NCBI GenBank assembly: GCA_916610825.1
Contig: OU744446.1
Coordinates: 23,512,445 to 23,576,444, forward strand
From: Haliclystus octoradiatus
Lineage: Eukaryota > Cnidaria > Staurozoa > Stauromedusae > Haliclystidae
Reading direction: 5' to 3'
Length of the DNA: 64,000 bases
Below are positions 53,697 to 64,000 of this stretch, piece by piece (position 1 is the stretch's first letter; each line of letters starts with the position of its first letter). The notes below the pieces were generated by a model. It was not told the origin of the DNA. It ran no database searches and worked only from the letters and a program-made list of their open reading frames with translations. A program made the position numbers and the translations under genes.

Positions 53697-56600
53697 GGTC
53701 CAACAAAAACTCAGACCCTTCAATGCTAGATTGCAGAAGTCTGGAACAAATTCTGAAGAAAACCATTTTTGTCATGTCATGTTCTGCTGATTAAATTTAT
53801 AAATTTTATATGAATGATAAATAGGACTGCATCAATAGCCAAAACTCGTCAGGTTATTCATGGAATTGTTCTTTAACAGCAATGTAAACAATTCTGCATC
53901 ATTAACATAATTTGCCGATCGCTTTTAATCGCTTTTAGTCTTATAACATCTTCCACTGTTAAAGTGGGAATAAACCCCCAGACTATCTTTACATATGTAG
54001 TAGAACCCGACGTGAAAAAAACAATGGCGTAATTTTTTTTTCGATCTGGAAATTATTTCTTGGTGAAAAGCGCCTTCAAAGTGGTGTTTTGACCCAAATG
54101 TCGCTGAGAAAAAAAAGGGATTGGATCTAGCTTTATGACGACAAAGTCACAAGTCGTGCGGTTTGTCTAACAGACTCAAGAGTGGGCTGATCACGCGACA
54201 TAATCTTTGAGGTGACCTAGCTCCGAGAAGTCACGCAAAAAAAATTTCTGACAAGGCTGAGCCATGAACAAACATATAAACTGGCGAATTTCGTAAAAAA
54301 GATGCAATTTGTGATTTCAGGAGCAGAATAAAATCTATTGAAACGCTCGGTCGAAATAATTTCTTGTAGCGTCATTAAGCGCGATGAATCTGATATAGAT
54401 TGCGGATCAATACAAATGTCAGACGGTGCGACTGTTCCTTTGTGACTAGTCTAGTGACACATATTAGTTACGTATTCTGTGTGACCGCAGTACTTCTCAA
54501 ATCTTAATTAGTAGACACGTACCCTTCAAAATAGCTTGATCTTACGCTATATAAGTTTTAACTATTTTTAACTCTATGATCTGCAAGTTGTTCTTGAGTA
54601 AACATTTCTACAAGATATCCTTTTCATGATCTAAATGTGAATGTAAACTGATTTGATTTGCACGGGCATGCACAGACGACTTTTCCTGGAGTATGGTACT
54701 GCAAAGTATTAATTGTACTGGAGTTGGTACTGCAAAGTATTAATTGTACTTTATTCGGATTTATTTAACTATCGGTATCACTAAATTATTAAATAGACAT
54801 TTTTCAACTATCATTTCAACGTTTAAGTTTGAAATTGATGTTCGTCTAGTAAAACTTAAACCATGTAATCGTATAGTTAATACGACTGTATAGATAGATA
54901 TATTTTACTCAATAGTCTAACAAAGTGTTCATCATTAATTCACCAAGAATTCAATATTTAAAAAACCATTGAGAATTCTTCAGTACATTACACTATAAAA
55001 TTCTATAAAATATCGGAAAATAGTACAAACATGATAGAGGGCTCGGCCTTTCTTATTCAAGTTTACAGCCGTATTCTAGAGCCACTAGAACTACAGTAAT
55101 GCAGATTCTTTCATTTGTCGGTTTTGCGGTAAATCTTCATTGCATAAATTATTATCCTCTCTATCAAAGTTATATGATTAACAAAATTAGGGTTTTGCAA
55201 TGTGAAATCTCGTTCCTTATTTTACATACGCTACAAAATTATTTTACCAGTCTAGTATTCATTCCTTCGGCTAGAAAGTAGAACATGTTAGCACCATGTC
55301 GTCACAATCTGTAATTTATAGGATGCAGTAATACAGTGCAGAAGTTACTTTGCACAAAATACCTTTCTACAGAGACGAGAAATCAGATGGACAGATTTTG
55401 CTTCTGTGAAAAGAGGACTATAAAACCGACGGCTATGGTGTTCTTAATAGCGTTTCCCACCATACATTATGATTTTTACCCTCAAAAGAACACTCCATTT
55501 CCAGTGCAGACATATGCTTACAACAATAAATTCTACTTAGCTAGCTTTTGTGGTCACCAGAGAATCTTTTGATATGTGTTAAATATGTGTGAGAATGAGA
55601 TGTCAAAATATAATCTGTATAACGCGCGCTACGAATGAAATATTTTCTGATTTTTATCTTCTTCAAATTCGTGAACTTTAAAATCATTAAATCATCTGGA
55701 ATTTTGCTACTCTTGAGTTTATATGTTCTTCCTTACCTCAGTTTTGTGGGAGAGGAAAATAGATTGCCGTTACAGAGCTACGCCATCTCAAACGTAACAT
55801 CGCGTGATTAATCCGATCTAAAGTCTATTAGAAAAACCACACAACTTGTGACTTTGTCGTCATAAAGCTAGATCCAATCCCTTTTTTCCCCTCAGCGACA
55901 TTTGGGCCAAAACACCACTTTGAAGGCATTTTTCACCAAGAAATAATTTCCAGATCGAAAAAAAAATTACGCCATTGTTTTTTTCACGTCGGGTTCTATT
56001 ATATATGTAAAAATAGTCTGGGGGTTTATTCCCACTTTAAAAGACCAGAACTTATCTATATTGAGTAGTTTTGAAATATTCTCTACTTCCATCTATTCAT
56101 TTCCTATATAGATGTGGATATTGCATTGGATATTAGTCATTACAATGCACGATTGTCTGTTATGATTGAAAACAACACAGAATTTTCTCCTGTTGACTTT
56201 TTATCTGAATTACAAACTGAAGGTCTTCAACCAAATAGGGTATGTATGTAAATTGAATTATATTGATTTTATAATCATGTTTACACTATAGTGTTACCTA
56301 AGGATATATGTTCAGATATTTTGGTTTTGGGTTTTGAGGTAATGTTGCTATGCTGCAGTTGAATTGTGTATATATTCTTCTGTGCAAATGATGTGAAATA
56401 CAGTATGGTATAGTCAATTAAAAGCGTTCGCATTCACAATATAACCTGGGCTATTGAGCAGCATTATTGTGAAGTGGGATTCCCATCATTTGGTACAAAT
56501 CACATTCTTTCCTAATCTTATACCATAATATCATTATACATTGTTGACTGGTTAATTAAGATGCAAAGACGATATATCAAGTGTTTAAGTTAAGCCCTTG

Positions 56601-57339
56601 GAATACTGTACCATTGAAATTTTAAGATCATCTTTACCGCCATGTTTGATAAATAATTTTGATGTGTTGATTTGATTGGCAGGTAACATTTTCACTGTTG
56701 ATACAAGCATACTGCAACCGTAAAGATATTGATGCTGCTTTGTAAGTAGAAGCTCAATAGTTAGGCTTACAAGAGAAACAGAATTCATCTTTTTTCCCAA
56801 CTGGGGATCTGGTGTTTATGTGGTGGAACAGATGAGCCTGTTTTCCAATTGTCACATCGGATAGTCTGATGACTTTTTTCAGAGAAAATCAATTTATGAA
56901 AATGATGAATCTGTCAGCAGTTCATGCTCTTCTGTTTGTTTTACCAATTCACTGTGGGACTATTTTTACTGTTAATTTTTATTTATCAATCTTCATATGG
57001 TCCTAGTATAGAATCCTGCTCTCATGGACTGTTCTATGTCACTTGTTACTTTCTCATCCCATTTCATTATTTTGCTGTTTTATTATTAATTTTTTATTTA
57101 CAGAAAATTGATGGATTTCATGAAAGAAGAAACACAGTTTGCAGCACCAGAATCAGTTTATGCTGCCCTAATCGATGGTTACAGTTTAGCTAAGTAAGAA
57201 ATTAAATCTACTTTGATCATCTTCTAAAAGTCTTGCTTCTTTTTGTGTATCTTATGAAGACCGACTTTTGTTAAACTTCTTGAAATTTACTGTGTTTTAG
57301 GGATGATGCAAAGGCCCTAGAAACTTTCTCAAATACACT
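51337..57339 (+). CDS. LRPPRC: LRPPRC-like mitochondrial PPR protein, N-terminal part
   Basis: Six exons with matching phase: 51337-51739, 52943-53065, 56112-56239, 56683-56741, 57104-57193 and 57301-57339 (842 nt, about 280 residues), then a donor CT|GTAAGT leading past the recognisable part. The N terminus MASFCRMRAVLRSR..SLTLQRCFSS is Arg/Ser-rich and nearly free of acidic residues, as in mitochondrial targeting peptides. From about residue 176 it aligns by eye with human LRPPRC pentatricopeptide repeats: HYNARLSVMIENNTEFSP, DFLSELQTEGLQPNRVTFS, LIQAYCNRKDIDAA, FMKEE...VYAALIDGYSLAKDD. LRPPRC with SLIRP stabilises mitochondrial mRNAs. The rest of the protein is not found in the window. Confidence 0.88.
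53668..53693. repeat. (TA)n microsatellite
   Basis: About a dozen TA units in LRPPRC intron 2. Confidence 0.9.
53963..56036. mobile_element. 2.07 kb non-autonomous DNA transposon, long TIRs, TTAA duplication
   Basis: Left end AGTGGGAATAAACCCCCAGA and its inverted copy at the right are flanked by TTAA on both sides (53959-53962 and 56037-56040). Inverted repeats run well over 200 bp per side with scattered mismatches (e.g. GAACCCGACGTGAAAAAAAC, GGGATTGGATCTAGCTTTAT in both). TTAA duplication is the hallmark of piggyBac-type insertion, although the AGTGGG terminus is not the commonest piggyBac start. No transposase frame is present; open stretches at 55099-55281 and 55336-55572 show no domain. 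It sits in LRPPRC intron 2. Confidence 0.88.
54695..54751. repeat. Tandem duplication of a 31-bp unit
   Basis: TGGTACTGCAAAGTATTAAT followed by TGTACT occurs twice in a row, inside the TTAA element. Confidence 0.7.
56112..57339 (+). CDS. LRPPRC: LRPPRC exons 3-6 (PPR repeats)
   Basis: Exon 3 56112-56239 (TATATAG|AT..AGG|GTATGT), exon 4 56683-56741, exon 5 57104-57193, exon 6 57301-57339. Together they encode about two and a half 35-residue PPR helical hairpins, RNA-binding repeats. Phases: 1, 0, 2, 2, 2. Confidence 0.88.
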
Positions 57340-57639
57340 GTAAGTATTTAATATATGTCTTATTGATTAAATTATTGGATATTTTCTCTACATTTATGGA
57401 TGATTTCCAGCACGTCATAATTTTCAGGCTAAACCATTTGCAATTCCATTCAATGTTATGGCTGCTGGCTGGTTATGAGAGTCAATCACCTCTGAAGGGG
57501 TGTTTATGTGAGTCAATGTGGTAGTCAGCTCGGATGGTAGTCAGACAGGCTCTTTTGAATTCATCCAACTTTCACCTTGGTAAAAGTCACTATGCTGGCT
57601 TCGCCTTCCCAACCTCTAATTAATTTCATTTTCATATCT

Positions 57640-59120
57640 TCAACTAATTCTTTGTGAATCTCAACACGGATTTAGACGTCATCAGTCTACTGTTACAGCT
57701 CTCATCAAAATAACGGATCAAATTTAAACAACATTGGTTAAAATTAGTGCCTCTGTTTGCTAGTCTTGTATTTGGCATTTGGTGCTTGGCTGATTGGGTG
57801 ACCTGTGTAAGTTGTATGTTGTAGACAATGAGGCCTGTTACCACCCCGTCAGCAAGCCCCAGTCACACTGCTAAGTCAGTGGAATTCCTAATCATACTTA
57901 CCAATAAAATATGTGTAGTGGAGGGTGAGAGATAAATCTTCGGAACATTGGAATGTAATTTCACAAGGTGAATAGTAGTTATAGCAGTTGTATTGACCCC
58001 ATGCATTGAGCACACTAGAGAGTATTAGCATATAATTGGGTAACTGAATTATAATAATAGCAAGTAATCCTGAATGACTGACTCAAATTACGTATGCTTG
58101 GATTAGACAAACTGCACAATCGAATGGTTTAAATAACAATACAACTTCTTCCAACCAGACAATCACATGTGGTGCTCCGCAACGCTTGATATTGGGCCCT
58201 TTGTTATCTTTACTATGTGTGATTGACTTACAATCTAATATTACCTATTCGACCATACTACAATCTGCAGACGCTACGCAACGATTTTACCTATGATTTC
58301 AACAATCCATCTGGTCCTTCGGCTGCAGCTAATAAGGTCAACACTGACTTGTCGCAAATAGCACACTGATGCTCAAACAATGGTCTCCTGTTAAACACAA
58401 AAATAAAGAATATTTAGTAATTGGACACACAAATATTTTTAAAAAGGCAAATATACCAGAGCTAAAGATTTATAATCAAATCAATACACCTGGTCAGAAC
58501 TTGAGAAATTTAGGTGTACCATTTGACAGCAACTTTCACTTTCGAGACCATGTGAATAATATTATGCAAGTTACAATTTACAGTATAGTATTTCTAGCCT
58601 TTATAAGATTAATCTTGATATACCAGCTATGGTACTAAAACAAACTGTTAAAGCTACCATAATTCAACCAATTCTCTGCTGTCTACCAAGATATGGGCAA
58701 AGCTTCAACGTTGTGTTCTCCATTGGCCTTCCAAGATGGTGCTTGGTTTATTCAAATATGACCATCTTGGTAGTGCTCTGGATGACCTAGGTTGGCTAGG
58801 CTTGGAGAAAGAGATAATTCACCGTACTTCTTGCCTTGCCCATGATATCTTTTGCTGATACATTGGACAGGATCTTAAAAATATCTTACAACATCATGGT
58901 GCATGCCATTTGATTACAGCAACTGCAACAGGATTTTTCACTTTACCACTTGTTTGAATCGACAGAGGAATGCACTGCTTTATTTAGCTATGCTGGAGCG
59001 GAATTTTTCAATGATTATAATAATTTAATATAATTGCATCTGGAAGCCTTCAAGATTATCAAATAAGAGCTAAAAGTATCACACGGACATTGCAAATAGC
59101 AGCATATTGTCAAACTAATC
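57640..59120 (+). pseudogene. Degraded non-LTR (LINE) reverse-transcriptase fragment
   Basis: Pieces in different frames recall the RT domain in order: ESQHGFRRHQSTVTALIKI (about 57650-57715), CGAPQRLILGPLL (about 58170-58205, consensus GVPQGSILGPLLF), NLRNLGVPFDSNFHFRDHV (about 58500-58555) and PILCCLPRYGQ (about 58670). Stops and frameshifts separate them and the YADD region is not recognisable. A few hundred bases between 57720 and 58130 do not fit the RT and look inserted. Confidence 0.65.
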
Positions 59121-59742
59121 AACCTTATTTAAATATTGTATTATAACAAATCGCTTTCTTACGTTCAACAACCATTGAAAATTATGTTAATCTTATAAAA
59201 AATGTAGGCATCAAGAAACAATTGTAGTAAAATGAAGTTTTACTTAGGTTAAACTTTATCTTTGAATCCCTCTACAAGCTCTCCTGTTAAATGGCACGAA
59301 GTTTTCTTGTGGACAATCAATCTGCCTTAGTGCTGAATTGAGCACATGTAACAGCATGTCAGTTCCTTCTCCTAGGACCCTAGATTAAGCTAGTTATCAG
59401 TGCGGCTCAAGGCGATACTGTTCTTTCTTTGTTTAACGCACTGCTGAATGGTTTAGGAAAGTCAATGAGGGTTTATGCTTATTGAATGGCTTGTTTGATC
59501 TGTGACTGGATGTATGCCTATAATCTGTTATGTCAAAGCCATTCATCTAAACAAATGATGTCAAGTTTGTATACGAACACAATTGTAATGTTGTTGCTAT
59601 TGTATTTGTTGACGTGGTTGATTTATGTGCTGCTGAAATTTTACGGTGTTCATTGTTTAATTTCCTCTCCTTACCCATTCCTTTGTTGGTTGACAAAGTT
59701 AAGTATAACTAGGAATTCCACTGACTTAGCAGTGTGACTGGA
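57861..59742. repeat. Inverted repeat pair of about 45 bp around the LINE remnant
   Basis: CCAGTCACACTGCTAAGTCA...GGAATTCCTA at about 57860-57903 recurs inverted at about 59700-59742 (TAGGAATTCCACTGACTTAG...GTGTGACTGG). The pair encloses most of the LINE fragment. It may mark the ends of an inserted or inverted segment; the repeat beyond the core differs. Confidence 0.6.
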
Positions 59743-60128
59743 GCTTGGTTGGTGGTGTCAGGTCTGCTATTGTTCAACTAGCTGTTGTGTCTACTGCCAA
59801 CCTCCCACCAACCAAGCACCTAGGCCAAATTATTGTGATGTTAAGGATTCGAGATAAAGGGTTTAACGCTATAAAAAATTGTTATACAATGTAAATGTAC
59901 CCAGATACGTACAATGTAACATAAAATTCAAGTTCGTTTGCATGTCTTTATTAAAATATTAATCGATCAATATTATTATTCAGTATGCGAATAACGTTCA
60001 AAACGACTAAGCCTTAGACATTGTCGAATAGACAATTCTTATCAACATTACAGTAACTTAGTATTATTTCAATTGTGGGAATTATATTTCTATCAATGGA
60101 TATTGATTGTGTTTGTTTGAGTCTTCAC

Positions 60129-61697
60129 CAGGCCCGGATACAGGATTTTGAATACCCCTGTCAAAATGACGTAAACAAATCGCCCCACCCATATTAGGGG
60201 ACGAAACCCCCCTACTGCAATGGCCCTGGAAGAGGAAATAAATAGTCATTTAACAGTCCCCCGGCACCAGCAACTCCCCTCATCATTTATTTTGTTTAAT
60301 AAAAAGGGAATATTTTATTGTTTCTATTTCTAAATTTGATACCATTACATTAAATTACCAAATCAAGGCAATATTAGCCTGCGTGCAAACTGAAATCTAT
60401 CTTGGCGAAAGTGTAAATATATGTTATGTACGTTGTTCAATCAAATTTAAAAGCATAGTGATAAAATATAAACTAAATAGTATATTTAGCTTGTTAAATT
60501 AATCATCAACAAACAGCACTGATAATCCTTCTCATCTTTGACTACTAATCGTAGCTAATCGCCGCTGGAATCAGTTCTACGGTTCTCCACAATCCAATAA
60601 ATCAAAATCGAAACAAACGTACATGAGATCATTTGAGCAGTGATCATATTCATCTCGTATTGATACAGTAGGCTCATAATCTAGGAAAGAAGCCAACATC
60701 TCTTTCTTAATTAATGATTACCCAGTTTTGAGTTTGCTAAATCTGGATATCAGTTCATAATTAGGCATCCAGAGAAAAAATGTGTAGCTTAGTAAACAAT
60801 TCATTGAGCTGCGATAAACTTGTAAAGCAAACCAATAATGTAAATGAATAGCGAGATACCAATTATTTTTGTTTCACAAAGTTAACAGTCGCATTGGTAA
60901 TTCCATATTCTCGAGGACATATATATGGGAAAATGACAACTTGAATCGATTTTACGATTTGGCCAAAACTGCAGATAAAATAACGTTCGCCGTCTAATGC
61001 CCTTCTATGATAATCCTCCACCACGTATCAAAGCTCAGATAATAGCTTAAATGCTCGAATATACTGTATACTAAGTGAGTAAGTGTTCAAAACAGCAGTC
61101 ATGGCTCCTGACTGCACGCCAACAAAATGACCGTGTGTCAAAACAAGTAAGTTTACCGCTCGTTGTTTTTGAATTTCTTTAACGATCATGTGCACTTGTT
61201 CAGATTATCTCTCTGTCAAATATGTCCAAGATTGAAGTAGTTTGTCAATTGTTTAAGAAACAATCATATTGCTTGAAGCAAGGACAGGCTTGAGTTTCTG
61301 CCAATCAAATACTTGCCTCAATCTGCAGTTTGACATTTTCTATGTCACGATTGTTACAAAGTTTGTCAATTGTTATCGAAGAGAATCAAAATTTCAATCT
61401 TTAACCAATCAGGTGCCAAACAGAAATCATGTCAATTGTTATCAAAGTAAGTCAATTGTTAAAGTCTCTGATCGTTACCCAATCACAGCGGACTGAGATC
61501 ATTTGATTGATGCAAGCTGTTCAATTGAATAAGTATAGGAAGCGATGACGTTTGCAATGATCATTCAATTAAAAAGGCCCTACTTCATAGACATGATTGT
61601 GCAGAAAACCAGATACGTCATGATTACGTCATTGGTCATTGAAAGAAAAGGAACGTTTGTCAATTGACATACGAGACCCCCCCTCTATCCGGGCCTG
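60129..61697. mobile_element. 1.57 kb hAT-type non-autonomous transposon
   Basis: Ends CAGGCCCGGATA and, from the other side, CAGGCCCGGATA are exact inverted repeats of 12 bp. An exact 8-bp direct repeat GTCTTCAC flanks it (60121-60128 and 61698-61705). The eight-base duplication and CAGG..CGG-type ends are typical of hAT elements. No transposase frame is present. The right half holds five GTCAATTG motifs (61244, 61365, 61431, 61451, 61659), possible subterminal transposase-binding repeats. An isolated TAGCCTGCGTGC end of the MULE-like family sits inside at about 60375. Confidence 0.9.
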
Positions 61698-62187
61698 GTC
61701 TTCACCGTATTTGACTCTGCCTGTACTCAATTTGAAAATAAGAAATGTCTTAAGGACAAAACACCAGTGGTAAATGTTTGATTATTCGGCTTTAGTAATC
61801 TTTGTCTTTAAGAGGCGATTGACCCTTTGGAGCAATGATTTCAAATTAGATGCCCTACAAATGAGTTTTGCTTGCAAATTGTGATGTCACTGGGAATCCC
61901 CTATATACCACATCTGCCAATGCCAGTAAGTTCATCTAAGTTACTCCACTTGATTTGATCAGGCAGATTTCATGGAGTCAGCTTGAGATTTGATGTGCAG
62001 AGAGATTTCACAAGAAAATAGCCTCAAAAACTATCCAAAATAAGCAGATATGGAAGGAATCCACTGGTTTGCGTCACACTATTCATATTTATTTTTGTAT
62101 TCATCTATGAACAATTCAGCTCAAATAACTACCTAACTCAATATAACTTATATATAATTGTCATCTAAGTTTGGCAGCCATGCACTA

Positions 62188-62355
<168 letters not shown>

Positions 62356-62686
62356 TAAAGATAGATTTATCTATCGTCAGATGTGATAGTGCTCAATACC
62401 GATTAAACATTGGCAGAGCTGTAATACATAAGGATGGTGACTGAGTCAAAGAAAACACATTCTTAATTTCTGTTACTATAGTTTCACGCAGTGTGCGATC
62501 ATCAGACAGTTGATACTCAATGAAAAATATACATGGTGACTCCTATTACATGCTATCATAAGTGCCGCAGCGCGTTATTGTTTTAATACAATAGTTGTCT
62601 TAACATACAATAGTGCTATTGTTCCGTTTTGGTAATTAAGGCGTTAGATAAATGAAATTGTTTCCTATTACAGCAGTTAAGTTAAA

Positions 62687-63937
62687 TTATGTTTTAGTTT
62701 CTTTAAAATTAGATAAATAAAATTTATTCTCGTGACTGCATTTTGAGATTAGTTCAGATTTTTTATTAAGTAATGCCTCTTTTGAGCATATAATATAATA
62801 TTTTTCCAATAAGCATAGATGACATTTTTTAGATATATTATTGTATGGCTTTGCATTTGCAATAGTTGACCATTTGATTTTGTACTGGCTGTTGCTGTCT
62901 TTTAAGTCCCAAATATGCTTTGACAATTGTGTGCTGCTGCTGTATTTTCTATGTTTAAATGTAGATTTGTGCTGCGTGTAGCGTGCTTTGAATGTGTCTT
63001 CTGTCAAACCAATATAGCTCTTTCCCTCTTCGTCGGCTGGTGTAGTCACTGTAGCCTTGTAGATGATACCTTTTAATTGGCACCTATTTTCAAGTGGGCA
63101 AGTATCTTTATCCCTGCAATTGCAAGGTGTGGCTGTGGCGTTATTTTCATCATTGGTTATTTTGTTGTTATGACTTTTCAGAATCTTGTCTATGTTGTTA
63201 GTACAGCTATAAATTACTTTAATTGTGTTATGGTTAAATATCTTGCTTAGTTTATTTGATTTTGGAAAATGTTTTTTGACTAAATTTAAAAATGATCGGC
63301 CAATGTTTATTTTAGCGCTCTTATTGTAAGGCGGATTGAACCATATGATTTTTCTGGTTCTTTTTCTTCTGTTACTGTTTGATGTTGTAGTGCGTGGTTG
63401 GTAAGAAAGATTTGCTTCATGGCCGCTTGCTCTTAATGCATCAGCGTATGTTTGTTTGCTTTTCAAAAATATTGTGTTGTTAGATGATAAATCTGAATTT
63501 CTTTGGTTTATTGAAGTTGGAACTTGTTTTAGTATAGTTGGTGGATGGTTAGACTGTGTGTTAATGTATAATGGTGTGTCGTTGGGTTTTCTATATGGTT
63601 GAAACGTATTAGTAGTCAAGTTGAATGTTATATCTTAGAAATCTATTACCTTTAAGTTGTTTTTTGTCGTGATGTTGAGGCCAATATCTTTAAATGTTTT
63701 TATTAATTTCTTTCTTAATCGTTCTGTCTGGGTGCCTGATTTATTTTTTAGGACAGCAATTCCATCATCTCTGTATAGTCCGATGCTTTCGTTTCCAAAA
63801 ATTTTACTTAGTTTGTTAATAATAAATAAACCAACCAATTCACATACTTCGGCTCCATCATAACTACCCATTGTTACATCGAACAAATTGTCGGTATTCT
63901 TTTTCATCCATGGCGTTCCGCTATTGAATAGTACGAA
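62687..63937 (-). pseudogene. Penelope-like element, 5'-truncated, RT C-terminus plus GIY-YIG endonuclease
   Basis: Minus-strand frame with two open parts (63907-63635 and 63634-62687) in the same reading frame, separated by one TAA codon. The first part is the RT palm end: NLFDVTMGSYDGAEVCELVG and the catalytic LYRDDGIAVL. The second has the PLE connector (YRKPNDTPLYIN, QSNHPP), the RKIIWFNPPYNKSAKINIG and FNHNTIKVIYSC motifs, a Cys motif CNCRDKDTCPLENRC, and a GIY-YIG endonuclease (GIIYKATVTTPADEEGKSYIG). The homology stops near 63937 where simple repeats start, so the N-terminal RT is missing. The truncation plus the stop makes it inactive. Confidence 0.9.
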
Positions 63938-64000
63938 TCAGTACAATTAGTAGTAGAATAGAATAGTAGAATAGTAGAATTAGTAGAATAGTACAATTTC
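63938..64000. repeat. Simple repeat (GAATAGTA-like) at the window edge
   Basis: Imperfect tandem AGAATAGTAGAATTAGTAG units abut the broken 5' end of the Penelope-like element and continue off the window. Confidence 0.75.

Overview
This is an AT-rich stretch of animal nuclear DNA. It holds intron-split genes with consensus GT..AG sites, a nuclear tRNA-Val, metazoan-only proteins (tensin, LRPPRC, a carbohydrate sulfotransferase, Death domain) and many transposons. The content fits a marine invertebrate, perhaps a deuterostome such as a tunicate, but the species cannot be read from the sequence. All exon models below come from reading splice sites and checking that intron phases agree; none has transcript support.

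Left part, 1-27 kb: one large minus-strand tensin gene. Twenty-six phase-consistent exons encode about 1250 residues from an N-terminal C2H2 finger through a C1 domain, a PTEN/tensin phosphatase domain with an intact HCx5R loop, a C2 domain, a long Ser/Pro-rich linker and most of an SH2 domain. The gene runs off the left edge. Its introns hold small inverted-repeat elements, pogo-like MITEs and a G-rich patch.

Middle, 27-35 kb: a tRNA-Val(AAC) gene (minus), an intronless carbohydrate sulfotransferase (plus), a short F-box protein (plus), and the last two exons of a minus-strand gene that ends in a Death domain.

34-51 kb: three further minus-strand exons encode a trypsin-like serine protease with a complete His-Asp-Ser triad. 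Their phases join exactly to the Death-domain exons, so I propose one 356-residue protease-Death protein whose 13.4 kb intron holds a full-length BEL/Pao LTR retrotransposon (identical 460-bp LTRs, one open Gag-Pol frame) and a 3.1 kb minisatellite of about 61 copies of a 51-bp unit.

51-64 kb: head-to-head with the protease gene lies the 5' part of an LRPPRC orthologue (plus, six exons). Its introns and downstream sequence hold a 2.07 kb element with long inverted repeats and TTAA duplications, a degraded LINE, a 1.57 kb hAT-type element with an 8-bp duplication, a long ATT microsatellite and a 5'-truncated Penelope-like element with a GIY-YIG endonuclease.
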